From JBBWZH01 sp035544115 (lineage in GTDB: Bacteria > Actinomycetota > Actinomycetes > Mycobacteriales > CADCTP01): DNA of 64,000 nt. The notes under the pieces were generated by a model. That model saw nothing but the letters and a program-made list of their open reading frames with translations. It was not told where the DNA came from and did not search any database. Location of the stretch: the NCBI GenBank assembly GCA_963714145.1, contig OY970235.1:4774001-4838000 (forward strand). The letters run 5' to 3'. Shown in pieces: positions 16,018 through 25,960 of this stretch (positions are counted from its first letter, which is position 1; every line of letters begins with the position of its first letter). Made by a program: the position numbers and the translations under genes.

Positions 16018-16899
16018 ATGAAGGTGACGCTTACCGGCGCAACCGGGTTCGTCGGATCCCACGTGCTGACCGCGCTGCATGAGCACGGCCACGAGGTGAC
16101 CGCGCTGGTCCGCCACGACGCCCAGGCGGACCTCGTCGCGGCCCGCGGCGCCACCCCGAGCGTGGTCGACCTCTACGATCGACCGGCGGTCGCCGGCCTG
16201 CTGCGCAACGCGGACGCCGCCATCCACACCGCCAGCCCCGGCGACGCCACCAGCGCAGACCTTGACTCCGCGGTCGTCGATGCGGTCATCGAGGCGTTCG
16301 CCGGCACCGCCAAGCCGTACATCCACACCAGCGGTGCGTGGATCTACGGGTCCAACTCCGCCATCAGCGACGAGTCTCCGTTCGATTCGCCCGCGCTGGT
16401 GTCGTGGAAGGAGCCGATCCAACGGCGAGTGCTCGACGCGAGCGACATGCGCGGAGTCGTGGTCGTCGCCAGCCTCGCCTACGGTGACGGAGGCGGCGGG
16501 GTGCCCGGGCTGCTTCTCGGTTCGCCCCGGGACGACGCCGGAAACCTGATCATGCTCGGGACCGGACAGCAGCACTGGTCGACAGTGCACGTGGCGGACC
16601 TGGCCGATGCCTTCCGGCGCGCCCTGGAGGATGACTCCGCCCGTGGCTATTACGTCATCGGCGACGGATCGAACCCGACCGTCGCCGAACTCACGGCGGC
16701 GGCCGCGGTCGCCGTCGGCGCTCCCGGAGCGGTTCCCGGTTCGGAGGCCGAGGCTCGGGCCCGCCTCGGCGACTACTTCGCCGAGGTGCTGCTGCTCGAT
16801 CAGAGCTCCGTCGCGGCCAGGGCTCGCGATGCACTCGGTTGGCGCCCGTCGCGCCCGTCGCTCGTCGACGAATTCCGCCACGGCAGTTACCGCACCTGA
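16018..16899 (+). CDS. NAD-dependent epimerase/dehydratase (extended SDR)
   Basis: The 293-residue product has the Rossmann motif TGATGFVGSHV at the N-terminus and an active-site-like region (HTSGAWIYG). The YxxxK pair is poorly preserved: SWKEPIQRRV follows and no clear YxxxK is visible. It belongs to the atypical SDR group resembling NAD(P)H-binding epimerases. ATG 16018 is preferred over an upstream in-frame ATG because the Rossmann motif then begins a few residues in and GGAGG lies upstream. No pathway partner is adjacent. Confidence 0.8.
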   Translation: MKVTLTGATGFVGSHVLTALHEHGHEVTALVRHDAQADLVAARGATPSVVDLYDRPAVAGLLRNADAAIHTASPGDATSADLDSAVVDAVIEAFAGTAKPYIHTSGAWIYGSNSAISDESPFDSPALVSWKEPIQRRVLDASDMRGVVVVASLAYGDGGGGVPGLLLGSPRDDAGNLIMLGTGQQHWSTVHVADLADAFRRALEDDSARGYYVIGDGSNPTVAELTAAAAVAVGAPGAVPGSEAEARARLGDYFAEVLLLDQSSVAARARDALGWRPSRPSLVDEFRHGSYRT

Positions 16900-17685
16900 C
16901 GGGCGGTCGGCCGCCTGCTGCCGCTGATCTGGCGATCGACGGCTGATCTCGGCTGACCGGTGCCATTCCCGGAGAAGGTGGCATGGCCTGCGGCGATGCC
17001 AGTCGGGTCGGCGTGACTCTTGGCGCCGAGTCACCAACAGTTAGAACCTCTCCAATTCGCGCGCTTTCTCGTACCCGCCTCGCCACGGCCCTGTCGGTTG
17101 CCACACCGTGCATCTAGCCGAACCCCGACGAGGGAAATCGTCGGATGCTTTTCTGTTATTCCGGAGAGCCTCATGGAGTCGCCGGCCCGGGCTGGATCTC
17201 ATGGCTTGACATCTGCCCTATTGGCGCTAAGTCTTGGTATTCACATGAAAAGGGCGCCCGGCGGCGGGGCGCCGCCCCTACATCGGCGTCGGTGCCGGTG
17301 GAAGCGGAAGGAATGCGCCGTGTCGTACGCCTTCGGTGGGCCCGGTCCCGTGCGGGCTGGTCGGCCGCCGCCCGGTCATCGTCCTCGTCGCCGGCCGGAG
17401 CGCGCCCGGCGCGGTGCGTGCCGGCGCAGCGGCCACGGGCTGCTCGACCTACGCCGCGAACCAGCGCGGTAGCGCGGCGCCAGCTGATTCCGCGGCACCG
17501 GGCCCAGTGGCGTCAACTCCACTCCGGTGTCCGGTACGGAAACGCCGACAACGTCGCCCGAACTCGACTACAGCGACCGCGACCGGGGCCGGCCTGGCCA
17601 TGCTGCGTGACTCGTCGGCATGGACCGGGTCCGGACGGCAGGCCACCCCTGAGCGGCCCCACCCGTCATCGTCAAGGAGCACCCG
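16900..17685. other. Intergenic region with a possible lipoprotein remnant
   Basis: About 790 bases. A terminator-like hairpin lies at 17125-17144. Between about 17318 and 17620 two frames suggest a broken lipoprotein start (VIVLVAG..., ATGCSTYAANQ, then VSGTETPTTSPELDYSD after a frameshift). A GC-rich inverted repeat built on GGCGCC lies near 17250-17275. No intact gene is visible. Confidence 0.35.
17125..17155 (+). terminator. Hairpin followed by T-rich tract
   Basis: CCGACGA, a six-base loop, then TCGTCGG (17125-17144), followed by ATGCTTTTCTGTT. A seven-pair stem with a T-rich tail suits an intrinsic terminator on the plus strand, although it is 225 bases downstream of the epimerase stop. 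Confidence 0.5.
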
Positions 17686-19198
17686 ATGCATCCCCTCAGC
17701 GACAGCCCCGAGCGGGCTCCTCGCCGTCCCGACCGCCGGCGCCGGCGGTGGTTGCCGGCCGCCCTCGCGGCCCTGACCGTCCTCGGCGGCGGCATCACCA
17801 TCGCGGTGAACGCGCCCGCGGCCTCGGCCGCCACCGTCGACACCAGCGCCTCGTACGTGCTGGTCAACCGCAACAGCGGCAAGGCCCTCGACGTCTACAA
17901 CCTCGCCACCAACGACGGTGCCCGCATCACCCAGTGGACCCGCAACGACGGCAGCAACCAGCAGTGGCAGTTCGTCGACTCCGGCGGCGGCTACTACCGG
18001 CTCGAGGTCCAGGCTAGTCCGGCAAGGTCCTCGACGTCTCCAACTGGTCCACCGCCAACGGCGCGGCGATCAGCAGTGGACCGACGCCAACGGCACCAAC
18101 CAGCAGTTCCGCCTCGCCGACTCCGACAGCGGCTACGTCCGGCTGATCAACCGGAACAGCGGCAAGGCCGTCGAGGTCCAGGGCGCCGCCACCACCGACG
18201 GCGGCAACATCGTCCAGTACACCGACTGGGGCGGCGCCAACCAGCAATGGCAACTCGTCCGCGTCGGCGCTACCACGCCGCCGGGCACGTGCACGCTGCC
18301 GTCGACCTACCGCTGGACGTCGACGGGCCCGCTGGCGACCCCGAAGTCGGGGTGGGTCTCGCTCAAGGACTTCACCCACGCCCCCTACAACGGCCGGCAC
18401 CTCGTCTACGCGCACGACGCACGACACCGGGACGACCTGGGGCTCGATGAACTTCAGCCTGTTCACCAACTGGTCCGACATGGCCTCGGCCAGCCAGAAC
18501 ACGATGTCCTCCGCCACCGTCGCGCCCACGCTGTTCTACTTCGCCCCGAGGAACATCTGGGTGCTCGCCTACCAGTGGGGCGCGACCGCCTTCTCCTACC
18601 GGACCTCGAGCGACCCCACCAACCCGAACGGCTGGTCGGCGCCGCAGACGCTGTTCTCCGGAACCATCACCGGCTCCGGCACCGGGCCCATCGACCAGAC
18701 CCTCATCGGTGACGGCACGAACATGTACCTGTTCTTCGCCGGCGACAACGGCAAGATCTACCGGGCCAGCATGCCCATCGGCAACTTCCCGGGCAACTTC
18801 GGCATCGACCTCGACCGATGATCATGAGCGACACGACGAACAACCTGTTCGAGGCCGTCCAGGTCTACAAGGTCCAGGGCCAGAACCAGTACCTCATGAT
18901 CGTCGAGGCGATCGGCGCGAACGGCCGCTACTTCCGCTCGTTCACGGCCACCAGCCTGGGCGGCTCCTGGACACCGCAGGCCGCCACCGAGAGCAACCCC
19001 TTCGCCGGCAAGGCCAACAGCGGCGCCACCTGGACCAACGACATCAGCCACGGCGAACTGATCCGCACCAACGCCGACCAGACCATGACCATCGACCCCT
19101 GCAACCTGCAACTGCTCTACCAGGGACGCTCCCCCAGCTCCGGCGGCGACTACGGCCTCCTGCCCTACCGGCCGGGTCTGCTGACACTGCAGCGCTGA
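17686..19198 (+). pseudogene. GH62 alpha-L-arabinofuranosidase with CBM13, multiply frameshifted
   Basis: The locus starts with a signal peptide (ALTVLGGGITIAVNAPAASA) and a ricin-type CBM13 (LVNRNSGKALDVYN, SNQQWQF). A GH62 catalytic domain follows (FTHAPYNGRHLVYAHD, SMNFSLFTNWSDM, GDGTNMYLFFAGDNGKIYR, LFEAVQVYKV). The protein is spread over at least three frames, with indels near 18015, 18065, 18415 and 18805. Restoring them gives a full-length secreted xylan-debranching enzyme. All domains are present and similarity is continuous, so this is either very recent decay or local sequencing error. Confidence 0.85.
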
Positions 19199-19350
19199 CG
19201 ACGACGCAGGCCCGACTCACGTCACGGCTGCCAATCAGGATCGGGTGAAGCTGGCGGCGGGCTCGGTGCGAACCGAGCCCGCCAACCACCCATCAACCCG
19301 AGCAGTCCGACCCGCCGCAGGCCAGCGGCGGGACGGAGCTTGGCCGGGTC

Positions 19351-20256
19351 TCAGCGGGCGTACCGGTCGAGTTGCTCGGCGGTGATGAGCCGGGCGGAGT
19401 CGGCGCGCTGCGCGCAGGTGTAGCGGGCGGCGACCTGGCCGCGCCGGGCCGACTCCGCGACGTCCAGCCCGTCCAGTACGAAGCTGGTCAGGAAGCCGAC
19501 GGCCAGGCCGTCCCCGGCGCCGTTGGTGTCCACCACCGGCAGGTCGTCGATGTCCACCGCGGGGAACCGCTGCGACAGCCCATCGCAGCGCACCGCGCAC
19601 CCGGCCGCGCCCATGCCGCAGACCACCACCCGTTCCCGGCCGGGACTGGTGCCGGCGGTCGCGAACGCCTCCAGCAGCGGCTGCGGGTCGGCATGGTTGG
19701 CCGCGGAGAAGCACAGCACGTCGGCGGCCTCGACGAAGTCCTTCCGGTACGGGTCGTCGACGGCCTGCACGTCCTGCAGGTCGCACGCCACCCGCACGCC
19801 CAGATCCCGGGCCACCGGCAGCAGCGTGCGGGCCCAATTGGGCAGGTGGAAGACGGCCAGCCGGGCGCCAGCCAGCAGCCGGGCACAGACCTGGGCATCC
19901 GGCCGCAGCGTCAGGTGCGACTTGCCGTCGTAGAAGTTCTTCCTGCGCCCGTCCCGGTACATCAGATTGACGCTGCGACTCGTCCCGGCCGGGTCGACGA
20001 ACAGCCCGGTGAGATCGACCCCAGCCGCGGCCAGCTCGGCCCGGACGAACCGGCCCGGATAGTCGTCGCCGACATACCCGATGAATGCGGTGCCGCGGCC
20101 CAGCCGGGCGAACCCGCGGCTGGAGTACCCGCCGGCCTGACCGACACAGTCGATATTCTCGGTGAAATTCGCCTCAACGTCGAAGTCGATATCCCGCCCG
20201 GGCAGAAACACGCTGGTGTCTATCCCGACATTCCCCACCACGACCACCTCAGCCAC
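19351..20256 (-). CDS. PfkB-family carbohydrate kinase
   Basis: A 301-residue ribokinase/PfkB protein. The N-terminal glycine pair lies in GQAGGYSSRGFARLG, and the C-terminal signature DTNGAGDGLAVGFL carries the anion hole and catalytic Asp. It presumably phosphorylates a sugar or nucleoside; the substrate is not predictable. GTG 20256 gives the usual start (VVVVGNVGIDT). It is divergent from the monooxygenase gene at 20437 across 180 bases. Confidence 0.9.
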   Translation of the reverse strand: MAEVVVVGNVGIDTSVFLPGRDIDFDVEANFTENIDCVGQAGGYSSRGFARLGRGTAFIGYVGDDYPGRFVRAELAAAGVDLTGLFVDPAGTSRSVNLMYRDGRRKNFYDGKSHLTLRPDAQVCARLLAGARLAVFHLPNWARTLLPVARDLGVRVACDLQDVQAVDDPYRKDFVEAADVLCFSAANHADPQPLLEAFATAGTSPGRERVVVCGMGAAGCAVRCDGLSQRFPAVDIDDLPVVDTNGAGDGLAVGFLTSFVLDGLDVAESARRGQVAARYTCAQRADSARLITAEQLDRYAR

Positions 20257-20436
20257 GCCAAGAAAGTAGCCGAACGGTCTCCCGCAGCCCACCCTGCGGG
20301 CGGTGTCGGGTCGCAGCGGTCGTGGCGTCGTCGGGTCGGCGGGTGTCGGATCCGTGGTCGTCCGTTCGTGGACGGATAGAGGTGGCCGATCATGTGGTCG
20401 GACAAGCGTCGGTCGACGGACGAACCAGGGGGCACG

Positions 20437-21660
20437 ATGAGCGACATCAGGGTGTTGGTGGCGGGAGCGAGCATCGCGGGTCCCGCGGTGGCGCACTGGC
20501 TGTGCCGGCGGGGTGCCGCGGTGACCGTGGTGGAGCAGGCAGCGGGGCTGCGGCCGGGTGGTCAGGCCGTGGATGCGCGTGGGGTGGCCAAGAAGGTCAT
20601 CGGGCGGATGGGACTCGACGCGGCCGTCCGCGCGGTCTGCACCGACACCGCCGGCGCGTACACGGTGGACGCGGCCGGCAACGTGCTGGAGACCCACCGC
20701 GCCGAGGAGAACGACGGCGACGGGTACATCTCGGAGATCGAGGTCCTGCGCGGGGACTTCTCCCAGGTGCTGTACGACGACACCCGCGACCGTGTCGAGT
20801 ACATCTTCGGCGATCGGATCGCCGAGCTCAGCCAGGACGCGGACGGGGTCGACGTCACCTTCGCCAGCGGCGACCGGCGGCGCTTCGAGTTGGTGATCGG
20901 CGCCGACGGGCTGCACTCCGCGCTGCGGACGATGGTCTTCGGGCCGCGCGAGCAGTTCGTCCGTCACCTCGGACTCGTGCTGGCCTTCTACACCGTGCCC
21001 AACGAGTTCGGGCTGGACCGCTGGCTGATCGACTACCAGGAGGCGGGGCGCTGGGCCGGGCTGCGGCCCGTCCGCGACGCCACCCGCGCGATCGCCATGC
21101 TGTCGTTCCCGGCACCCGGGTTCGACATCGACCACCGCGACGTCGGGGCCCAGAAGCAGCTGCTGCGCGAGCAGATGGCCGGCTTCGGCTGGGAGACCCG
21201 GCGCATCCTCACGCACCTGGACGACACCGGTGACTTCTACCTCGACCAGGTCGCCCAGGTCGTGATGGACCGCTGGTCCAGCGGGCGGGTGGGGCTACTG
21301 GGCGATGCGGCGTTCAGCGCGTCGCCGATGTCCGGCGCGGGCACCGGGCTGGCCCTGGTCGGCGCCTACCTGCTGGCCGGGGAGCTCGCCGCCGCCGACT
21401 GGGACCCGGTGGCCGGGTTCGCCGGTTACGAGCAGCGGATGCGCTCCTACGTCGAGGACAACCAGGAGATCGGCCGGATGCACGTCCAGATGCTCACCGC
21501 CCCCGAGCCGACAGCCGAGCCGAGCCCGGAGCCCGACATGGCCGCCATCACCGCGCTGATCGAACGCGCGGTCGGCGGCCCCGAACTGCCCGACTACGAC
21601 GGCCTACCGGACTCCGGCCCACCCCGGGGCGCAGCGATCACCGCGCCGACCCGGCCATAG
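20437..21660 (+). CDS. FAD-dependent aromatic hydroxylase-type monooxygenase
   Basis: The 407-residue product has the dinucleotide-binding motif VLVAGASIAGPAVAHWL at the N-terminus, the DG motif LVIGADGLHSALR, and the second FAD motif GRVGLLGDAAFSASPMSGAGTGLAL. These order it among PHBH/TetX-like single-component flavin monooxygenases. ATG 20437 is preceded by AGGGGGC; a longer in-frame ATG (20392) is less likely. The last 60 residues are acidic and proline-rich. Confidence 0.92.
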   Translation: MSDIRVLVAGASIAGPAVAHWLCRRGAAVTVVEQAAGLRPGGQAVDARGVAKKVIGRMGLDAAVRAVCTDTAGAYTVDAAGNVLETHRAEENDGDGYISEIEVLRGDFSQVLYDDTRDRVEYIFGDRIAELSQDADGVDVTFASGDRRRFELVIGADGLHSALRTMVFGPREQFVRHLGLVLAFYTVPNEFGLDRWLIDYQEAGRWAGLRPVRDATRAIAMLSFPAPGFDIDHRDVGAQKQLLREQMAGFGWETRRILTHLDDTGDFYLDQVAQVVMDRWSSGRVGLLGDAAFSASPMSGAGTGLALVGAYLLAGELAAADWDPVAGFAGYEQRMRSYVEDNQEIGRMHVQMLTAPEPTAEPSPEPDMAAITALIERAVGGPELPDYDGLPDSGPPRGAAITAPTRP

Positions 21661-21758
21661 CTCCCGCGAGCGCCAGCCAGGATCGTGCGGCCACTGGCCA
21701 CCCGCCGAGCGGACGCACGGAGCCGCAAGTCGCGCCGCCGAGCGGGCCGGCGCTGGGC

Positions 21759-22610
21759 TCAGCCCGCCGCGACGCGCCGGTACCCGCCGCTGACCCAGTC
21801 GACGACCAAGCGGCCGTAGTCCTCCGCTGCTTGCTCCCACGCGAAGTGACCGGCGTCGAGCGGATGGATCTCGCTGTTCGGGAGGAGGTCGTCGAGGTAC
21901 TGGTTGTTCGACCACGGCACGAGGTCATCGTCGCGCCCGGCCACGATCTGGGTGGGCGTGTTGATCGTCGGCAGCAGGTCCCGCAACACTGGGTTCTGCT
22001 CGGGGTAATGCCGCACGAACCGGGCCGACTCCGCGAAGCGCCCGAGGTCGTAGGCGCTGACATAGTCCTCGTGGACGTCGGGCTCGCTGTCGCTGGCGGC
22101 ACCCGGCTCGACCGCGTAGCCGATGTTGGTTCTGGCGTCCAGCCCGCGTACGATGTCCAGACTCGGCGCCTCGATGATCTCCTTGAGCGCGCCGCCCGCT
22201 TCGATCGGGAAGCGGACCGCGCCGCCGCCGATGGTCAAACTGGTGACGCGGTCGGGCTCCTTCGCGGCAAGGAAGAGCGCCGCGGCCGTGCCGACGTCCG
22301 GGCCGACGACGTGGGGTGCGCCCAGGCCCCACTCGTCGATCAGACGGGCCAGGAACGCTCCCGAGGCGTCCGGGGCAATCAACTCCGGGCGACCATCGGA
22401 GTGGCCGAATCCTGGCAGGTCGATGGCGACCACCCGGCCGACCGCGGAAACGCGGCGCCAGATGCGACGGAAGGCCCAGAGGCTTTCGGGCCACGGCGCC
22501 AGCAGCAGTACGGTGATGTCCGAGCCCGCCCTGGTATCGGCGAACCTCACTCGCACCCCGTCGCAGACCCGGAAGTAGGTACTGATCGGCGAACTCGCTT
22601 CGGCGCTCAT
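21759..22610 (-). CDS. Alpha/beta hydrolase
   Basis: A 283-residue hydrolase with an oxyanion-region start (TVLLLAPWPESLWAFRRIW), the strand VVAIDLPGFGHSDG, and a nucleophile elbow position reading VGPDVGTAAAL. There Asp replaces the usual Ser, as in haloalkane dehalogenase/epoxide hydrolase relatives. The acid and His lie in GRDDDLVP and DAGHFAWEQ. GAGGAGG eight bases before ATG 22610 fixes the start. It follows the HD-domain gene on the same strand by 45 bases, probably co-transcribed. Confidence 0.87.
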   Translation of the reverse strand: MSAEASSPISTYFRVCDGVRVRFADTRAGSDITVLLLAPWPESLWAFRRIWRRVSAVGRVVAIDLPGFGHSDGRPELIAPDASGAFLARLIDEWGLGAPHVVGPDVGTAAALFLAAKEPDRVTSLTIGGGAVRFPIEAGGALKEIIEAPSLDIVRGLDARTNIGYAVEPGAASDSEPDVHEDYVSAYDLGRFAESARFVRHYPEQNPVLRDLLPTINTPTQIVAGRDDDLVPWSNNQYLDDLLPNSEIHPLDAGHFAWEQAAEDYGRLVVDWVSGGYRRVAAG

Positions 22611-22655
22611 CTGAATAGCCTCCTCTAGTCCGCTGGTCGATTCCTGGCGCCGCAC

Positions 22656-23252
22656 TCAGGCGCGCTCGGCTTCCCGGTGTTGGCGAAGGAGTTCGAACGC
22701 GAGCGAACCGCGCGGCGCGGCCGCTTCGGAACGGGTCGCATGGGCCACGATGGCGTCCGCGATGGAGCGGTCTCCGGCGGGTCTGGGATAGGCGATGAGT
22801 ACCTCCTGTCGCGGGCGGTCCGGTATGGCGTCGGTGATTCGGCCCGCATCTATGAAGACCCCCTTGTGCGTGAGGGAGGTGAGCAGACCGCGCCGGTGAG
22901 CGATGCCGACAGACGAGTGCAGTGCGATCGCTTCCCAAACTCGGTCGATGTCGCGTTCGGCGACGCTGTGCCGCCGAAGGACGGCAGCAGCCAGATCGGC
23001 GCCCTCGACCTCGAAACGGGCCTCGCCGGTCGCCTGCTCACCGAGTCCAAGATCGTGCAGCACGGTGGCGGCGAAGAGCAGGTCCTCGTCATAGTCGGCG
23101 TCATTCAGACAACCCTCATGGTCGGCCAGCAAGCGGGCGAACAGGAAGCTGCGGACGCTGTGATCGAGGATCGACCGGCTGACCGAGGAGCGGGCGATTG
23201 CCAGGCTCGCATCGGCAAGCGCCCCCGTGGGGAGGACGAGGATGTGGTTCAT
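22656..23252 (-). CDS. HD-domain hydrolase, cyanamide hydratase-like
   Basis: About 198 residues. Metal-binding signatures are HSVRSFLFARLLADHEG, TVLHDLGLG (the HD pair) and AIALHSS, in the order of HD-superfamily proteins. The overall pattern is close to cyanamide hydratase-like members. ATG 23252 gives the compact family length; an ATG at 23345 would overlap the divergent AraC gene and is less likely. It is co-directional with the alpha/beta hydrolase downstream and divergent from the regulator at 23325, which may control both. Confidence 0.82.
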   Translation of the reverse strand: MNHILVLPTGALADASLAIARSSVSRSILDHSVRSFLFARLLADHEGCLNDADYDEDLLFAATVLHDLGLGEQATGEARFEVEGADLAAAVLRRHSVAERDIDRVWEAIALHSSVGIAHRRGLLTSLTHKGVFIDAGRITDAIPDRPRQEVLIAYPRPAGDRSIADAIVAHATRSEAAAPRGSLAFELLRQHREAERA

Positions 23253-23324
23253 GTGGCTCGAGCGTAGGGAGATCGCGGTCCGGCAAACAGTGGCCCGAGA
23301 GCCATCTACCGCTACGATCGGGCC

Positions 23325-24299
23325 ATGCTCTCCGAGCGCCCCCATCGCGTCGCCGTGCTTGCACTACCGGCCGTGCTCCCGCTGGAACTCGGGACCGCGA
23401 CGCAGATCTTCGGTCGCGACCCGCATTACCGGCTGGCCGTATGCGCTGAAGGTCGGACTGCGTCGCTCCCTGAATCTGGGTTGACTATCAACACCCCCGC
23501 CGGGCTTGAGGGGCTCAAGCGCGCGGATTCTGTGATCATCCCGGGCTACGAGGGTGTCGACGCCACCGTTTCGACGGCGGTCCTCGACGCCATACGTGCG
23601 GCACACGCCCGGGGCGCCCGACTGGTATCGATCTGCACCGCCGCTTTTGCCCTCGCCGCGGCTGGTGTCCTCGACGGCCGTCCCGCCACCACCCACTGGC
23701 GGCGGACCGCTGAGCTCCAACACCGCTACCCCAAGATCCGCGTGTTGCCCAACCGCCTCTTCGTCGACGACGGCGACATCCTCACGGCGGCTGGCGTAAC
23801 CGCCGGTATCGACTTGTGCCTCCATCTCATCCGGCGCGACTTCGGCTCCGCGGCTGCCAACACGCGGGCCCGCGCCCTCGTGGCTCCGCCACAGCGTCAG
23901 GGATCGCAAGCGCAGTTCATCGAGCGGCTCATGCCAGACGCGAGCGGCGACCAACTCGGCCCGCTGCGCGACTGGATGCTCGAAAACATCGCATTTCCAC
24001 TCGACCTCGGCACGCTCGCGACGCGGGCACATATGTCTCGACGAACATTGAGCCGTCGATTTCGTGAAGAGACCGGCGTGTCTCCGATGGCATGGCTCGC
24101 TGACGCACGCATCGATCGGGCGCGCGAGATATTGGAGACGACCACCGAGTCGGTCGAGAACATCGGCCGCCTCACCGGACTCGGCGCGCCGGCCTCGGTG
24201 CGAGCGGCCTTTCACCGGCGGATCGGCATCTCGCCAAAGGAATACCGTGCAGTCTGGCGGGGATCGTCGCCGTCGACGCAGGCGGCTCCCGAACCGTGA
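23325..24299 (+). CDS. GlxA-type AraC-family transcriptional regulator
   Basis: The 324-residue product has an N-terminal DJ-1/PfpI-like domain (residues 8-190, with ARLVSICTAAFALAAAGVLDG containing the elbow cysteine) and a C-terminal AraC double helix-turn-helix (PLDLGTLATRAHMSRRTLSRRF and VENIGRLTGLGAPASVRAAF, ending ISPKEYRAVW). It is divergent from the HD/hydrolase pair, whose promoter region it overlaps, so it is the likely regulator of that pair. Confidence 0.92.
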   Translation: MLSERPHRVAVLALPAVLPLELGTATQIFGRDPHYRLAVCAEGRTASLPESGLTINTPAGLEGLKRADSVIIPGYEGVDATVSTAVLDAIRAAHARGARLVSICTAAFALAAAGVLDGRPATTHWRRTAELQHRYPKIRVLPNRLFVDDGDILTAAGVTAGIDLCLHLIRRDFGSAAANTRARALVAPPQRQGSQAQFIERLMPDASGDQLGPLRDWMLENIAFPLDLGTLATRAHMSRRTLSRRFREETGVSPMAWLADARIDRAREILETTTESVENIGRLTGLGAPASVRAAFHRRIGISPKEYRAVWRGSSPSTQAAPEP

Positions 24300-24380
24300 G
24301 ATGGCACCCTTCAGCCGTTGCGTGGTAGTCAGGTGAGGCTCAGCGCCCGCCCGGACAGAATGCCGACTGAGCCGGGGTGG

Positions 24381-25952
24381 TCAGTCCGGGGCGGTGGGTG
24401 CGGGCGGGGCGGGGTTGGTCGCGGCGGCGCGCAGGATGTCTTTGCGGATCTTTCCGGTGGAGGTGCGGGGCAGGTCGGTGAACTCGATGCGGCGGGGGAC
24501 CTTGAAGCCGGCCAGGTGCTGGCGGGCGTGGCTGATCAGGTCGAGGCGGTCGAGGGGCTGGCCGGGGCGGACGGTGACGAACGCGACGGGGATCTCGCCC
24601 CAGCGGTCGTCCGGCACGCCGACGACCGCGGACTCGAGCACCGCGGGGTGGCTGTCCAGTACCTGCTCCACCTCGACCGAGGCGATGTTCTCGCCGCCGG
24701 AGATGATGATGTCCTTGCGCCGGTCGCGGATCTCGACGTAGCCGTCGGGATGCCGGACGGCGAGGTCGCCGGTGAGGAAGCAGCCGGATCTGGTGGCCGC
24801 CGCGGTCGCGGCCTCGTCCCGGTAGTAGCCGAGCATCACGTCGTTGCCGGCCGCGGCCAGCTCGCCGAGCGTCTCGCCGTCGGCCGGGACGTCCCGGCCG
24901 TGCTCGTCGAGCACCCGCAGCGGCCGGGCGACGAGGTTGCCGACGCCCTGCCGGGCCCGCAGCCGGTAGCGGCCGGCCGGCTCCCGTGCGTCCCACTCCG
25001 GCTGCCACTCGTTGACCGCGATCGGCCCGAACGTCTCGGTCAGCCCGTACAGGTGGGTCACCGCCATGCCGAGGCGGTCCAGCCGGGCGAGCAGCGCCGG
25101 CGACGGCGGGGCTCCGCCGGTGTCCACGTGCACCGCCGGCTGGAGCACGCCGGCGGCTGGATCCTCGGCGATCATCGACAGCACGGTCGGGGCGGCGCTG
25201 AGGTGGGTGATGCGCTCGGCCCGCAGCAGCCGCCAGATCTCGCCGGTGTCCACTGTGGACAAGCAGATGTGGGTGCCGCCGGCCGCGGTCACCGCCCAGG
25301 TGAAGCACCAGCCCGAGCAGTGGAACATCGGCAGCGTCCACAGGTAGCGGCTTCCGGGCCCGAGCCGCGCGTGGTAGGCCATCGCGACCGCCTGCAGGTA
25401 CGCGCCCCGGTGGTGGTACATCACGCCCTTGGGCCGGCCGGTCGTCCCGCTGGTGTAGTTGATCGCGAGCAGGCCGCGCTCGTCGACCGCGGCGCGGTCC
25501 CGGTGGTCGGCCGGGCCGGCGACCCACCGGTCGTAGTCGCCGGCCGGCCCGGCGACCACGCAGCCGATGCCCGCGTCGGCCGCCAGGTCGGTGGCGACCG
25601 CGGCGAAGCCCGCCGTGGCGACGAGCAGGGACGCGCCGGAGTGGGCCAGGATGTGGGCCATCTCGGCCGGCGCCAGCCGGATGTTGAGCGCCACCAGGAC
25701 GGCGCCGCGCAGCGGTACGGCCTGGTGCAGCTCCAGCATCGTCGAGCTGTTCGCGCACAGCGCGGCCACCCGGTCGCCGGCGCCGACGCCGGCCCGGGCC
25801 AGCGCACTGACCAGCCGGTCGACCCGCTCGGCGAAGTCGGCGTAGCTGAGCCGCCGCACTCCGTCCACGATCGCCGTCCGGTCGGCGAAGGCCGCCGCGG
25901 ACCGGTCCAGGAACGACGCGGGCGTGAGCGGGGCGAAGGTGAACTCGGCCAC
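24381..25952 (-). CDS. Acyl-CoA synthetase (AMP-forming)
   Basis: A 523-residue ANL-superfamily enzyme. The AMP-binding P-loop is NYTSGTTGRPKGVMYHH, the A5 motif is YGLTETFGP, the A7 core is LTGDLAVRHPDGYVEIRDR, and A10 has the catalytic lysine in TSTGKIRKDILR. It activates a carboxylic acid to its CoA thioester. GTG 25952 lies just after the monooxygenase stop, so it is the last gene of the operon that begins at 30643. In context it may activate the acid released from the monooxygenase product. Confidence 0.93.
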   Translation of the reverse strand: MAEFTFAPLTPASFLDRSAAAFADRTAIVDGVRRLSYADFAERVDRLVSALARAGVGAGDRVAALCANSSTMLELHQAVPLRGAVLVALNIRLAPAEMAHILAHSGASLLVATAGFAAVATDLAADAGIGCVVAGPAGDYDRWVAGPADHRDRAAVDERGLLAINYTSGTTGRPKGVMYHHRGAYLQAVAMAYHARLGPGSRYLWTLPMFHCSGWCFTWAVTAAGGTHICLSTVDTGEIWRLLRAERITHLSAAPTVLSMIAEDPAAGVLQPAVHVDTGGAPPSPALLARLDRLGMAVTHLYGLTETFGPIAVNEWQPEWDAREPAGRYRLRARQGVGNLVARPLRVLDEHGRDVPADGETLGELAAAGNDVMLGYYRDEAATAAATRSGCFLTGDLAVRHPDGYVEIRDRRKDIIISGGENIASVEVEQVLDSHPAVLESAVVGVPDDRWGEIPVAFVTVRPGQPLDRLDLISHARQHLAGFKVPRRIEFTDLPRTSTGKIRKDILRAAATNPAPPAPTAPD

Positions 25953-25960
25953 CGGCCGGC

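Noticed and set aside
21672..21758. Terminator between the flavin monooxygenase and hydrolase genes
   Set aside because: GC-rich partial pairings only; no stem of convincing length or T-tract.
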